This document shows, one piece after another, positions 19,453 to 28,927 of a DNA stretch of 64,000 nt (position 1 is the stretch's first letter; each line of letters begins with the position of its first letter). This DNA comes from DAIOEK01 sp963721445 (lineage in GTDB: Bacteria; Chloroflexota; Anaerolineae; Anaerolineales; Anaerolineaceae). The stretch spans positions 248,001 to 312,000 of the forward strand of contig CAVRIZ010000005.1 in assembly GCA_963721445.1 (NCBI GenBank). The letters are read 5' to 3'. Below the pieces are notes generated by a model, which was not told the origin of the DNA, searched no databases, and saw only the letters and a program-made list of their open reading frames with translations. A program made the translations under genes and the position numbers.

Positions 19453-20560
19453 TCATGTATGGTACTCTGCCTGATCTTCCATCACTGCCTGATATGCGGA
19501 ACCATTGACTTGCCGGACCAATCCTTTCAATTCTAGCATGGTCAATCCGGCGGAAATTTTCTCCACAGCCAGCCCTGATTGGGCTTTTAACTCATCAATC
19601 TGCAACGGTTCCAGTTGGAGCAATTTCAATAATGCACTTTCCACATCATCAGCAGGAAGAAGTAAGGATGCCTGTTTGTAATGCTCTACCTGATGAATAT
19701 CCAATAAATCCAAAATGTCTTTAGGATCAAGTAAAGGTGTGGCTCCCTGCTGGATCAGCCGGTTGGTACCTTTACTCTGCGGTGAGTATATTCCCCCAGG
19801 AAGGGCGAATACTTCCCGACCCTGTTCCGCGGCAAAGGTGGCTGTGATCAATGCCCCGCTGGTTTCGCCAGCTTCGATGACGACCACCGCGGCAGATAGA
19901 CCAGAAATGATACGGTTCCGCGGTGGAAAATTAGCATGAATCCGGTATGGTTCCAGGTGCATAATCACTGACAACAGCCCCATTTTGGGCAATTTTTTCC
20001 GCCAATTGGCGATGTTCTGGCGGATATATTTCGTCAACGCCGGAACCTAATACTGCAATTGTTCTTCCCTCATTATGGAGGGCAGCGAAATGAGCGATCC
20101 CGTCCACCCCTCTTGCCAATCCACTGACAACGGTGATTCCCTGCCTGGCAAGGTATGCTGCTGTTTGTTCGGTAACCTGCCTTCCGTACGACGTCACACG
20201 GCGGGTACCTACTATCGCAACTGCCCATTGATCCGCCTCGGTATATTCACCAAGCAGGTAAAGCACAGGTGGTGGCTGGGGAATGTTTTTTAAACGGAGG
20301 GGATAACTTGTGTCCAACCAGGTCATGACCTTGATACCTTTTCCTAACAGGGTATCAAAATATTGCGCTAAATCTAGCTTTTGTCGAATATCGAGGAAGT
20401 TCTCAATGGTCTTCTGATTCAAACCTGCATCATGAAGATCCCCGGGATTAGAATCCCAGGCAGTTCTAAGCGAACCAAAATGATCCAGCAGCGATTGTAA
20501 TCGCACTGGACCAATACCTCTGACCTGGTTAAAACCTACCCAGAATACCTTTTCTTCCAT
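19453..20560 (-). CDS. dprA: DNA processing protein DprA, one frameshift near 19940
   Basis: DprA loads RecA on incoming single-stranded DNA during transformation. From 20560 the protein reads MEEKVFWVGFNQVRGIGPVR (HhH/SAM-like N-terminus). The Rossmann-like core has AIVGTRRVTSYGRQVTEQ and GLARGVDGIAHFAALH. The frame breaks after SDYAPGTIPD, where GATTCATGCT carries an extra T, and resumes ANFPPRNRIISGLSAAVVVIEA, the best-conserved DprA block. The C-terminal winged helix (LLQLEPLQIDELKAQSG) is present. Total is about 365 residues, as expected. It starts 8 bases after the rimM stop. I take this as an assembly indel. Confidence 0.9.
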
Positions 20561-20567
20561 TGTTCGA

Positions 20568-21131
20568 TTATAACCACTCTTGCGGGCGGACAATCATCTG
20601 TTGTTGAACCAGATCGGTTCGGATGATGACTGATTTTATGGCAGGGAATAGATGCTCTTGCCCATCCTCATCTACCACCAGGTATACATCATTCGCCCCC
20701 GTGGTAAGCACTTCATTCAATACCCCAATTTTCACGCCATTTTCGTCCATTACTGTCAAGCCTATCAATTGGAAATGATAGTACTCACCTTCCGGCAAAG
20801 TTGGCAGCATTGCTTGCTTGGTATAGATCAATCGATTCCGCAACAATCCAGAATCCTCTGGCGTATTCAAACCACGGAAATGGATGATCTGGGTCCGGTC
20901 TGCAAACCGCCGGGATTGGACCTTATATTCAACATGGTCTTCACCGACCCATACAGAATTGCCGGGTGAAAATCGCTCGGGTTCATCGGAGATACTGAAG
21001 ACAGTTAGGTCGCCATCCACACCATGAGGTTTTTGGATCTTGCCAATCAGGATGAAGACAGACTCGCCCTGATCGGGCGAGCCTTTTGATTGCGATATTT
21101 GTTCTTTTCTTACAGGTCTGACAGATCTCAT
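20568..21131 (-). CDS. rimM: Ribosome maturation factor RimM
   Basis: RimM binds S19 and helps 30S head maturation. The protein reads FILIGKIQKPHGVDGDLTVF, the family start, after about 25 extra N-terminal residues of doubtful use. An internal start cannot be excluded. The PRC-barrel C-terminal half has YYHFQLIGLTVMDENGVKIG, GANDVYLV and HLFPAIKSVI. Its start overlaps the khpA stop by 4 bases, and its stop is followed by dprA. The order rpsP-khpA-rimM is the common bacterial ribosomal operon. Confidence 0.93.
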   Translation of the reverse strand: MRSVRPVRKEQISQSKGSPDQGESVFILIGKIQKPHGVDGDLTVFSISDEPERFSPGNSVWVGEDHVEYKVQSRRFADRTQIIHFRGLNTPEDSGLLRNRLIYTKQAMLPTLPEGEYYHFQLIGLTVMDENGVKIGVLNEVLTTGANDVYLVVDEDGQEHLFPAIKSVIIRTDLVQQQMIVRPQEWL

Positions 21132-21379
21132 TTCGGTTCCATGACATCCAGTGATGCCTGTTTGCCTTCTGAAGCAGCCGCAACACGGAGCAATAACCGC
21201 ATGGCATTTGCCACTTTTCCCCCCTTACCGATTACTCTGCCCATATCTTCTTTGGCTACTTTAAGATCCAATTGCACCTTGGAGCCGCTGTTATGTTGCT
21301 CAACCTGAACCTGGTCTGGTTGATCGACGAGGGCTTTTGCCATATATTCCACTAAATCTTTCAAGGAAGCTCCTTTCAC
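21128..21379 (-). CDS. khpA: KH-domain RNA-binding protein KhpA
   Basis: This 83-residue protein consists of one type II KH domain with the loop GRVIGKGGKVANAMRLLL, where the GKGG loop contacts RNA. The start MKGASLKDLVEYMAKALVDQPDQV matches KhpA (YlqC). It lies between rpsP and rimM, its classical location, and is presumed to act with KhpB in RNA binding and cell-division control. Confidence 0.93.
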   Translation of the reverse strand: MKGASLKDLVEYMAKALVDQPDQVQVEQHNSGSKVQLDLKVAKEDMGRVIGKGGKVANAMRLLLRVAAASEGKQASLDVMEPK

Positions 21380-21408
21380 AGCATTGCGGAGGCTATTCTC
21401 TGAAGTGG

Positions 21409-21760
21409 TTATTTAACATCCTTGCGGGTTCTGGGGCTTACAACCCGTTTTGCTTTTGCAGCTTCGGCTTCAGCCAGCAGAGTATCTTGAGCTTCGCCAC
21501 CCTTGAAATCGAGCGAAGCGATCCAATAAACCAATCGTTGTAAAGATCTGGACGACAGATTCACTGGGCTGAGCGCCTTTGGACATCCAATCGTATACCC
21601 GATCTTCCTTCACTTCGATGGTGGAGGGATCAGTACGCGGATTATAGAATCCAAGGATTTCAAGGAAGCGGCCATCACGAGGTGCTTCTTTATCAGCGGC
21701 AATAATACGATAACTGGGTTGACCCTTTAAACCTACGCGGCGTAATCGAATTCGAACCAT
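21409..21760 (-). CDS. rpsP: 30S ribosomal protein S16, one frameshift near 21522
   Basis: The conserved core MVRIRLRRVGLKGQPSYRII...FLEILGFYNPRTDPSTI...DWMSKGAQPSESV is intact to GLLDRFARF. There GCTCGATTTCAAGGG carries an extra T. Removing it gives RFKGGEAQDTLLAEAEAAKAKRVV and a basic tail ending at 21409, about 116 residues. As printed, the frame instead ends 17 codons later at 21470 in a nonsense tail. The break falls after the universally conserved part, so a truncated product could still assemble, but a T-run indel in the assembly is the simpler view. It is second in the ffh operon. Confidence 0.93.
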
Positions 21761-21873
21761 TTAAACTTTCTCCTAGTTTAGTTGTCTTATTTATCCATTG
21801 TATCTTATGAATTATTTAATCCGGGTGAGAGTGCGCTGAAAGGGGGCGCAACCGTAAGAAATAATTTTTCAGA

Positions 21874-23196
21874 TTAACCAAATAAACGGGGGAGACCTCG
21901 TCCACCCGATTTTTGCATCATTTTGATCATCTTTTGCGCTTCACGGAACTGTTTGAGCATCCGGTTCACTTCCTGAACACTAGTTCCTGAACCTGCTGCA
22001 ATCCTCCGGCGACGGGATGCGTTCAAAATATCCGGCGCACGTCGTTCCTTGATGGTCATCGAATTGATGATCGCTTCCGTCAATTTTAACTGGTTTTCCG
22101 CATCTTGGGGAGATACTGTACGAGCAGCTGCGCCCAAATTTCCAGGTAACATTTCTAATAATTGAGAAAATGGGCCCATTTTTCGCATTTGTTTCAATTG
22201 GTCAGCAAAATCTTCCAGGGTCAAGTTTCCGGAAGCCATTTTTTCTGCCTGTTTCAAAGCAGATTTTTGGTCGAAGGCGGCTTCCGCTTTTTCAATCAGA
22301 CCGATGACATCGCCCATTCCCAGAATCCGAGAAGCTAATCGCTCAGGTAAATAGGCTTCCAACGCTTCCAGTGTTTCACCCGTGCTAAGGAACTTGATCG
22401 GGACACCGGTAACCGATCGAATGGAGATCGCAGCTCCACCTCTGGAATCCCCATCCATCTTTGTCATGACCAGACCGGTCAATGAAACCAAATCTCGAAA
22501 TCCTTCTGCAACATGGAGCGCTTCCTGACCGATCATCGAATCAACAACCAGAAGGGTTTCGACGGGTTCGACCTTCTTTTTGATGGCTTTCAATTCATCC
22601 ATCAATTCGTTATCCAGTTGCGATCGTCCCGCGGTATCGATGATGAGTACGGTTGCGCCTGTTTTTTGAGCCGTCCTGTAAGACTGGTAAACCAGGTCAG
22701 GCGGTTTGATCCCGCTTTGGGCATACACAGGTACGCCCACTTTCTCACCAAGAATCTGCAATTGGCTTACAGCGGCAGGTCGGTATGGATCACCTGCAAT
22801 TAACTCCACGCGTTCGCCCTGGCTCCGAAGGTAGCGCGCCAGTTTTCCGGCCATGGTGGTTTTTCCGGATCCTTGCAAACCGCAGAGCATGATCACCCTT
22901 GGTTTTTCACCACTCAGATTGATCCTGCCGGGTTCACCCAGGGTTGCCACCAACTCTTCATGAACAATTTTGATTACCTGTTGAGCCGGATTTAAGGCTT
23001 GGGAAACTTCCACACCTACAGCTCTGGAGCGTATCCGTTGGATGAAATCCTTTACAACCGAAAAGTGAACATCCGCCTCCAGCAACGCCAGGCGCACTTC
23101 ACGTAAAGCGAGATCAACATCCGCTTCAGAGAGTTTCCCTCTTTTGCGTAATTGGGCGAATACCTGGTTTAGTTTTGAGGTGAGATTCTCGAACAT
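21874..23196 (-). CDS. ffh: Signal recognition particle protein Ffh
   Basis: This 440-residue SRP GTPase targets nascent membrane proteins. The N domain (MFENLTSKLNQVFAQLRKRG) leads to the G domain: GLQGSGKTTMAGKLARYLRS, DTAGRSQLD and TKMDGDSRGG. The M domain contains the RNA-binding RRRRIAAGSG stretch within NASRRRRIAAGSGTSVQEVN and a Met-rich end (MLKQFREAQKMIKMMQKSGG). It heads the minus-strand run ffh-rpsP-khpA-rimM-dprA-manC-topA, with a strong promoter just upstream. Confidence 0.96.
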   Translation of the reverse strand: MFENLTSKLNQVFAQLRKRGKLSEADVDLALREVRLALLEADVHFSVVKDFIQRIRSRAVGVEVSQALNPAQQVIKIVHEELVATLGEPGRINLSGEKPRVIMLCGLQGSGKTTMAGKLARYLRSQGERVELIAGDPYRPAAVSQLQILGEKVGVPVYAQSGIKPPDLVYQSYRTAQKTGATVLIIDTAGRSQLDNELMDELKAIKKKVEPVETLLVVDSMIGQEALHVAEGFRDLVSLTGLVMTKMDGDSRGGAAISIRSVTGVPIKFLSTGETLEALEAYLPERLASRILGMGDVIGLIEKAEAAFDQKSALKQAEKMASGNLTLEDFADQLKQMRKMGPFSQLLEMLPGNLGAAARTVSPQDAENQLKLTEAIINSMTIKERRAPDILNASRRRRIAAGSGTSVQEVNRMLKQFREAQKMIKMMQKSGGRGLPRLFG

Positions 23197-23217
23197 TTAC
23201 TTCCCTAAGCGGAAAGG

Positions 23218-23246
23218 ATTGTAGTCGGGATGAGGTGATTTGTCAA
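23218..23246 (-). promoter_or_regulatory. Sigma-70 type promoter of the ffh operon
   Basis: On the minus strand a perfect TTGACA (23241-23246) is separated by 17 bp from TACAAT (23218-23223). The expected start is near 23211, only about 15 nt before the ffh ATG, so the leader is very short. Confidence 0.75.
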
Positions 23247-23426
23247 ACAATCTTCATCACTCCGCGATTTTTAAGTATGCCAGGCGAACTTATACATTCT
23301 CGCTCGATCATGGTTTGGGGTTCAGTCAATCAGTAAAATTATTTTAAACCTCCACGTATCTTTAGGTGTTTTATCGGGTTATTAGCAATAACTATGATGA
23401 TTATGAATAGTATATAGAGGAGAGAA

Positions 23427-24278
23427 ATGGCACCCATAGCGATCGTCACTGATAGCACCGTAAATTTACCTGATTCATATATTAAGGAATATTCAATTAC
23501 AGTCGCTCCACAGATCGTTATCTGGGATGGCGAAACATATGAAGATGGGATCTCCATCCATGCCAAGGAATTCTACGAACGGTTGAAAACCAGCCGCACC
23601 AGTCCCACCACTTCCCAGGTTAGTCAAATAACAATGAAAGACATCTTCGAGCGGTTATTAGCGCAGGGAAATGATATCTTATGCATCACCGTCTCGAGTA
23701 AATTATCTGGAACGATGAATAGCGCTGTTCAGGCAAAAGAGATGTTTCCCGCCGGTGCTCCGATTGAGTTGGTCAACTCCTATGGGGCTTCACTGGCATT
23801 AGGATTCCAGGTTCTGCAAGCCGCCAGAGCAGTTCAAAATGGTGCCAGCATGAAAGAGACAAAAGCCCTTCTGGATAGAGCCCGATCGAACACAGGCGCG
23901 TTTTTTGTAGTGGAAACATTGGATTATTTGCATCGCGGTGGAAGAATTGGAAATGCAGCGCATTTATTAGGCACCGCCCTTAATCTTAAACCTATCTTAC
24001 AGTTAAAAAACGGGATGATCGAAGCTGCCGCAAAGGTGCGGACACAAAAGAAGGCAATCGAGAGAATGTATACGTTGCTCGAAAAGGAACTGGCACACTC
24101 CCGTCAAAACCGGTTGGGAATTTTGCATGCCAATGCTACTTTTGAAGCGGAACTGGTAATGAAGGAATGTCAGCAACGTTTCACCCCGAATGAGATCATG
24201 ATCACCGAAGTAAGTCCAGTGATCGGCACTCATACCGGACCGGGTACTGTGGGAATTGCGTTCATGCGAGATATGTAA
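23427..24278 (+). CDS. DegV family fatty-acid-binding protein
   Basis: This 283-residue DegV protein has the start MAPIAIVTDSTVNLPDSYI (TDST block). VSSKLSGTMNSAVQA and ETLDYLHRGGRIGNAAHLLG are the two most conserved family segments; they line the fatty-acid pocket. It ends SPVIGTHTGPGTVGIAFM, also typical. In Gram-positives DegV-like FakB proteins present fatty acids to the kinase FakA; no fakA is nearby, so the partner is unknown. The start follows a GAGGAGAG site. It is divergent from ffh and followed by a terminator. Confidence 0.92.
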   Translation: MAPIAIVTDSTVNLPDSYIKEYSITVAPQIVIWDGETYEDGISIHAKEFYERLKTSRTSPTTSQVSQITMKDIFERLLAQGNDILCITVSSKLSGTMNSAVQAKEMFPAGAPIELVNSYGASLALGFQVLQAARAVQNGASMKETKALLDRARSNTGAFFVVETLDYLHRGGRIGNAAHLLGTALNLKPILQLKNGMIEAAAKVRTQKKAIERMYTLLEKELAHSRQNRLGILHANATFEAELVMKECQQRFTPNEIMITEVSPVIGTHTGPGTVGIAFMRDM

Positions 24279-24340
24279 GAAAATCCGGAGAACAGAGAAC
24301 AGAAATTGGTAATCAGAAAATGGAGACTAGATAAAACAAG

Positions 24341-24365
24341 GCCGGCAGGAATGCCGGCTTTTTTG
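24341..24365 (+). terminator. Rho-independent terminator after degV-family gene
   Basis: GCCGGCAGGAATGCCGGC (24341-24358) forms a seven-pair GC-rich stem with a small loop and is followed by TTTTTTTG. It separates degV from the DUF1015 gene. It also argues against starting the DUF1015 protein at the in-frame codon at 24367. Confidence 0.9.
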
Positions 24366-24459
24366 TTTGCTGGAGCAGAAAATTCAGGGAGAAATATCAA
24401 AAGAGCGACCAATCTACGCTATACTTGGTGTGGCTAAATCAATTAATCTTGGAGGATGT

Positions 24460-25776
24460 ATGAGGAAATATGATGCGCTCGGATTGAGCATACCGCAGGT
24501 ATACCTTCCCCGGAAAGATGTCGATCTTTCCAAGTGGGCTGTAGTAGCGTGCGACCAATTCACTTCACAACCAGATTACTGGCAGAAAGTGGAAGAAATC
24601 GTGGGGGATGCTCCATCGACGTTCCGTTTGATACTACCTGAAGTCTTCCTTGGAAAACAGGAAGAACAAGCTCGCCTTTCATCCATCCTGGATACGATGA
24701 AACGCTACCTGGATGAGGAAATCATCGTCCCTCATGAAGGTATGATCTATGTCGAGCGCTCAGTGGCAGGCAGAATGCGGAAAGGGCTGGTTGTTTGCCT
24801 GGACCTTGAACACTATGATTTCAATAAAGGGGCCGAGAGTTTGATCCGCGCAACTGAAGGAACGATCCTTGATCGACTTCCACCCCGTATAAAAATACGC
24901 GAAAATGCCCCGTTAGAGCTTCCCCATATTTTGGTTTTGATCGACGATCCTGATCAGAGTGTGATCGAACCACTGGCAGGGATGAAAGCGGAACTCAAAC
25001 CCCTCTATGATACCGACCTGATGCTGGGTAGTGGGCACCTTCAAGGTTGGCTGGTCGATCAGCCAGAGGTGGAACAAAAGATCACGTCTGCACTGATGAA
25101 ATTGGTAGATCCGGAAATTTATCAGACTAAATATGACCTGCCAAATGATTCCCCGGTTCTTTTATATGCGATGGGAGATGGAAATCATTCACTTGCGACC
25201 GCGAAAGCGATCTGGGAAAAGGTCAAACCGGTTGTGGGAATGGATCATCCTGCTCGTTACGCTTTAGTCGAACTGGAAAATGTACATGACCAGGGTCTCG
25301 TGTTCGAACCGATACACCGCATCCTGTTCAATGCGAAAATCGATATCAAAGCCAGGTTCCTCCAGGCGTTCGGACCAACCTGCCAGTTCCATTCTACTCC
25401 ATCAAAAGCCGCAATGGTTGGCGCTGTTGAAGTGTCCACCGCGGAGAAACAACGGATCGGGGTGATCTCGAACCAGGGTTTTGAGGTGATCGAGTTGGAT
25501 CACCCCGCATTGAATCTGCCGGTTGGAAATCTTCAGACGGTTTTGGATGGTATCCTGTGCGATAAACAAGCGGATGGAATTGATTATGTCCATGGTGAAG
25601 AGGTGGTCATCACGCTAGGCCAACAAGAGGGAAATGTAGGGTTCTACCTGAAAGGAATGGACAAACAGGAACTTTTTAAAACTGTTATCCTCGATGGAGC
25701 ATTACCCAGGAAAACCTTTTCCATGGGAGAAGCGATTGAAAAACGGTTTTATATGGAGAGCCGTAAAATCAAATAA
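24460..25776 (+). CDS. DUF1015 family protein
   Basis: This 438-residue soluble protein of the DUF1015 family has no established function. The start at 24460 (MRKYDALGLSIPQVYLPR) has a good GGAGG site at 24451. The upstream in-frame extension runs into the terminator and is rejected. Family blocks include WAVVACDQFTSQPDYW, GMIYVERSVAGRMRKGLVV, DGNHSLATAKAIWEKVK with a possible active-site His, and ALVELENVHDQGLVFEPIHR. The DGNHS...AK pattern is strongly conserved in the family and hints at an enzyme. It ends at a bidirectional hairpin shared with the convergent CAP gene. Confidence 0.88.
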   Translation: MRKYDALGLSIPQVYLPRKDVDLSKWAVVACDQFTSQPDYWQKVEEIVGDAPSTFRLILPEVFLGKQEEQARLSSILDTMKRYLDEEIIVPHEGMIYVERSVAGRMRKGLVVCLDLEHYDFNKGAESLIRATEGTILDRLPPRIKIRENAPLELPHILVLIDDPDQSVIEPLAGMKAELKPLYDTDLMLGSGHLQGWLVDQPEVEQKITSALMKLVDPEIYQTKYDLPNDSPVLLYAMGDGNHSLATAKAIWEKVKPVVGMDHPARYALVELENVHDQGLVFEPIHRILFNAKIDIKARFLQAFGPTCQFHSTPSKAAMVGAVEVSTAEKQRIGVISNQGFEVIELDHPALNLPVGNLQTVLDGILCDKQADGIDYVHGEEVVITLGQQEGNVGFYLKGMDKQELFKTVILDGALPRKTFSMGEAIEKRFYMESRKIK

Positions 25777-25794
25777 ATATTTTATCTATGATTG

Positions 25795-25825
25795 GAGCCA
25801 TCGCACTTAGGATGGCTCTTATTTT
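25795..25825. terminator. Bidirectional hairpin between DUF1015 and CAP genes
   Basis: GAGCCATC (25795-25802) pairs with GATGGCTC (25811-25818), followed by TTATTTTTT on the plus strand. The stop codon of the minus-strand CAP protein, after frame repair, lies at 25819-25821 inside the T run. Confidence 0.7.
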
Positions 25826-26863
25826 TTAAGAGAAAATCCCATATAAACTAGAATTCCAATTCCACAGATTACTACCAAAACCAAACCAACCGATTGCACC
25901 GGACCACCTTTGGTGGATTCAACCATGGGTGTGGCAGTCATCGTCGGCAGCTTCATCTCCGGCAAGGCGGGCTGAGTGGCTTTCGGCCTTGGCGTGTAGG
26001 TAGGGTCCAGAGTTCTGAATTCCGATCTTAGTTGTGTCCAAGGTTCCTGTTGTTAGTTTATCGACGGAAGGTAAAGATCCTGTTGAAGATCTAAATATGA
26101 TCAGCTTTTGATCTGGGTATATTAATGTTGAATCTTCCGGAATATTATTCAATTGCCGGATCTCATTTACCTTTGTACCGTACGCCAAAGCGATCTGGAC
26201 AAGGGATTGCCCATATTGAACAGTATGGATCACTGATCCATCTGGGGAAGGTGTGGATTTCACCACAGCAAACATCATTTGGGATGTATCCAGGGTGGAG
26301 TCGATACTGTTGTTTGTAAAATCCCCATCGACGGGAGTTTTGACTGCAGTCGGCCGATTCGGAGACGGTTTCCCAGACACCATACATACATCCAGGACGA
26401 AAACATAGCGACCATTGCCCTGATCCGCCACACCTGCACCAACATCCGTATAGCCATTTCCCCAATAATCCAGCATGACACCCTGATGGACCCAATCTGC
26501 CCAGGAGCTATAAACTACATCCTCGGCATTTGTCCCGCTTGCCCAGGCTTCGTCGCAATGAATATTTCCTCCACCGCCATAACCAGTCCAGCCGACGCGA
26601 ACCGTCTCATCGCTGCCTCCCGCGCCTGTATGTCCACCATTTCCGGTTTCGACGATCCAATCTGCATGAGCCTGGGCGGCAGCCATGACCAGTGAATCCG
26701 CGTTGAGCGCGTATAACCCATTACCAGATCGGTAACCATTCACCACATCGATCAGATCATAGGGACTGGGCGCGGAAGAACCAGCCTTCACTATTACAAC
26801 CGGAATAAATGTTGCGCTCAAAAAAATGAAAATTAATAACAGCGGATGGATTTTCCGTACCAT
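25819..26863 (-). CDS. Secreted CAP-LysM protein with C-terminal anchor, one frameshift near 26005
   Basis: This is an exported envelope protein. The signal peptide (MVRKIHPLLLIFIFLSATFI) is followed by a CAP/SCP domain (about residues 35-160) with NGYRSGNGLYALNADSLVMAAAQAHAD, GHTGAGGSDET and DVGAGVADQGNGRYVFVLD. A LysM-like repeat (VIHTVQYGQSLVQIALAYGT...LNNIPEDSTLIYPDQKLIIF) then probably binds peptidoglycan. The printed frame ends in an Ala/His-rich nonsense tail. Shifting near 26005 gives LDPTYTPRPKATQPALPEM and a final helix SVGLVLVVICGIGILVYMGF with basic end, exactly the layout of the neighbouring paralogue. The CAP domain's role in bacteria is poorly known. Confidence 0.83.
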
Positions 26864-26877
26864 TTTTGATCTATTCT

Positions 26878-27933
26878 TTATGCAGAGGTCCGGCGGAAAA
26901 TATAGGCCAGAAAACTGATCAGACCGATACCAAATACACCGATGATAACGAAACCAACAGATTTTGTTGGTGAGACTGGTGATTCTTCCGGAGAGCTAGA
27001 TGCAGCCACGGGAAGGGACGCGTTGATTACGGTTGGGGTCTTTGTCATTTGAGGACGGGGGGTGTACGTGGGCGCCAATGTCTCAGTGGGCGTAGGTTCA
27101 CCGGAAATAACGGTGGCTTGCTCTCCTGATGGTGTTGCGCCACCTTTGGGTTTGATCAGTAATTCTTCATCAGGAAAAATCAAGACCCATCCTTCAGCCA
27201 TCCCGTTCAACTCACGAATTTCATCAATTTTCACCCCATAAGAGAGTGCTATTGTCAATAGGTTTTCACCTTCTTTGACAATGTGAGTAACAGAGCCGTC
27301 TGCTGCTGGAGCGGCTGTCTCAATGGGCGAAAATACCAATTGGGTACCATCTCCATAAGGATTGTTTCCATTGCCGGTACCGGTTGGGGGTACATACGCA
27401 TTGTCACTGACAACCGCGCCCACATCGATCACATAATAGTAGACATTTTGTTGACGGGCGACGCCAATACCCACATCAATATAATTTGTTCCCCAACCAT
27501 CAAGCATCGTATTTTGGTGAGCTGAATCTGCCCACCAGGGGTTATAGATCACTTCTTCCGGAGATGTCCCTGCTATCCCTAATCCAGCCCAGTTTTCGGA
27601 TACATCAATTTCTTTTCCACTACCATACCCGAAGGCTGCAGCTCGATCTATGGGACGGCTTCCACCGGATCCGGTATGTCCATCTGCGCCAGATTGAATG
27701 TTGTAGGTTGCTGCGAGATAATCTGCCTGAGATTGGGCAGCTGCCATAAGGTTGGAATTCACCTGCAGCGCACTTAATCCATTAGATATCCGATAACTAT
27801 TCAGGGTATCGAGGACAGTCCACACAGCACTGGCTGGATCAACCGCTTGAGCAAAAGTTCTTACAGGAAAAGTCAGTTGAGTGAATACAATGAATAGGAT
27901 GGAAATGGCGGTAAGTATCTTTCGGTAAGGCAT
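26878..27933 (-). CDS. Secreted CAP-LysM protein with C-terminal membrane anchor
   Basis: This intact paralogue of the downstream gene has about 351 residues. The start at 27933 gives MPYRKILTAISILFIVFTQL and a signal peptide ending near AQA. The CAP domain contains LDTLNSYRISNGLSALQVNS, GHTGSGGSRPIDR, VSENWAG and ADSAHQNTMLDGWGTNYIDVG. The LysM domain reads SVTHIVKEGENLLTIALSYGV...LNGMAEGWVLIFPDEELLI. A Thr/Pro-rich spacer with LAPTYTPRPQ then leads to a helix (SVGFVIIGVFGIGLISFLAY) and basic tail RRTSA, which should leave the protein anchored by its C-terminus. Tandem position and shared layout show a duplication. Confidence 0.88.
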   Translation of the reverse strand: MPYRKILTAISILFIVFTQLTFPVRTFAQAVDPASAVWTVLDTLNSYRISNGLSALQVNSNLMAAAQSQADYLAATYNIQSGADGHTGSGGSRPIDRAAAFGYGSGKEIDVSENWAGLGIAGTSPEEVIYNPWWADSAHQNTMLDGWGTNYIDVGIGVARQQNVYYYVIDVGAVVSDNAYVPPTGTGNGNNPYGDGTQLVFSPIETAAPAADGSVTHIVKEGENLLTIALSYGVKIDEIRELNGMAEGWVLIFPDEELLIKPKGGATPSGEQATVISGEPTPTETLAPTYTPRPQMTKTPTVINASLPVAASSSPEESPVSPTKSVGFVIIGVFGIGLISFLAYIFRRTSA

Positions 27934-28020
27934 GGTTCGATTATAAAGCATACAATTCAAACTTTCCGGAGTGAATTTTACCCGAAAAATAGCCCATATT
28001 ACATACGATATAATCAGAGC

Positions 28021-28893
28021 ATGGAATTCCGTGCTCGCAAGTTACTATCCGTCCTCACACTACTGGTTATTACATCCTGCTCCAACCCAAAAATTCAGCC
28101 GACTGCCACATTGGGTAGTACACCTACAAAAGTACCGACCCTGCTACCAAGTGTCACTCCTTCCCAAACAACTACAAATACACCGACCAACACACCAGAG
28201 CCGTATGCTAATTTTGCCCTCCATTCGCCGCTGGAAGATGTTCCCCTCAATGAATTAGTCAGCATAATCTCTACCTCCTATCAACCACCTTCTCCCGGTT
28301 GGGATGATGGACATCACGGCGTCGATTTTGCCTATTGGAGCCGGGGTACACATGAAAAAATGGAAGGGTTAGGGGTATTTGCGGTGATGCAAGGCCGGGT
28401 GGCTGGAATCACCAATGATCGCAAACCGTATGGTAACCAGATTATTATTGAAACACCACTATCGGAGGTCCCTCCCCAGTTGCTATCCTCCATTAATCCC
28501 ATTCTCATCGCCACGCCATTTCCACCCAATCCTCGTCTGCCAGCCTGTGAAGATATCCAGACTCAGCAATGGCAGATAAAACCGGAATCGATCTATACGC
28601 TGTACGGGCATCTGATGTTACCGGTATCTTACAAGGTTGGAGATAGTGTTACCGCCGGCGACTTGTTGGGACAGGTTGGAACGACCGGAGCCTCTGTTAA
28701 TCCCCACCTTCATTTGGAAATGCGCTGGGGTCCGGGTGGTACTGAATTTGCATCGATGGGATTTTACGATACTTCCACGACTGACGATGAGAGGGCAAAT
28801 TATTGTCTTTGGCGGGTCAGTGGGAAATTTATCCTCACGAATCCGATGGATGTTATAGATAGCTGGTTAAATCTTCATCCATTGAATCCCTGA
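28021..28893 (+). CDS. M23-family peptidase lipoprotein
   Basis: This 290-residue lipoprotein has lipobox VITSC (Cys20) and a Thr/Pro-rich linker to about residue 62. The M23/LytM-like domain contains HHGVDFAYWSRGTHEKMEG with the first ligand pair, GHLMLPVSYKVGDSVTAGD and HLHLEMRWGPGG with the HxH motif. An insert of about 50 residues with two cysteines sits in the middle of the domain. Such enzymes cut peptide cross-links of peptidoglycan or activate amidases. It is divergent from the CAP pair and is followed by a propeller gene and another M23 lipoprotein. Confidence 0.88.
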   Translation: MEFRARKLLSVLTLLVITSCSNPKIQPTATLGSTPTKVPTLLPSVTPSQTTTNTPTNTPEPYANFALHSPLEDVPLNELVSIISTSYQPPSPGWDDGHHGVDFAYWSRGTHEKMEGLGVFAVMQGRVAGITNDRKPYGNQIIIETPLSEVPPQLLSSINPILIATPFPPNPRLPACEDIQTQQWQIKPESIYTLYGHLMLPVSYKVGDSVTAGDLLGQVGTTGASVNPHLHLEMRWGPGGTEFASMGFYDTSTTDDERANYCLWRVSGKFILTNPMDVIDSWLNLHPLNP

Positions 28894-28927
28894 TATCCAT
28901 AAATGATCAGGTAGGAGATCACCATTA

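Noticed and set aside
21409..21530. Programmed ribosomal frameshift in rpsP
   Set aside because: No slippery heptamer with downstream structure is evident, and the break is one extra T in a T run, as in tdk and dprA.
23339..23566. Small hydrophobic minus-strand open frame upstream of ffh
   Set aside because: It overlaps the start of the degV-family gene antisense, has no family resemblance and no ribosome site.
24367..24459. N-terminal extension of the DUF1015 protein
   Set aside because: It runs next to the degV terminator, lacks a ribosome site and is not family-like, while 24460 has GGAGG and a typical start.
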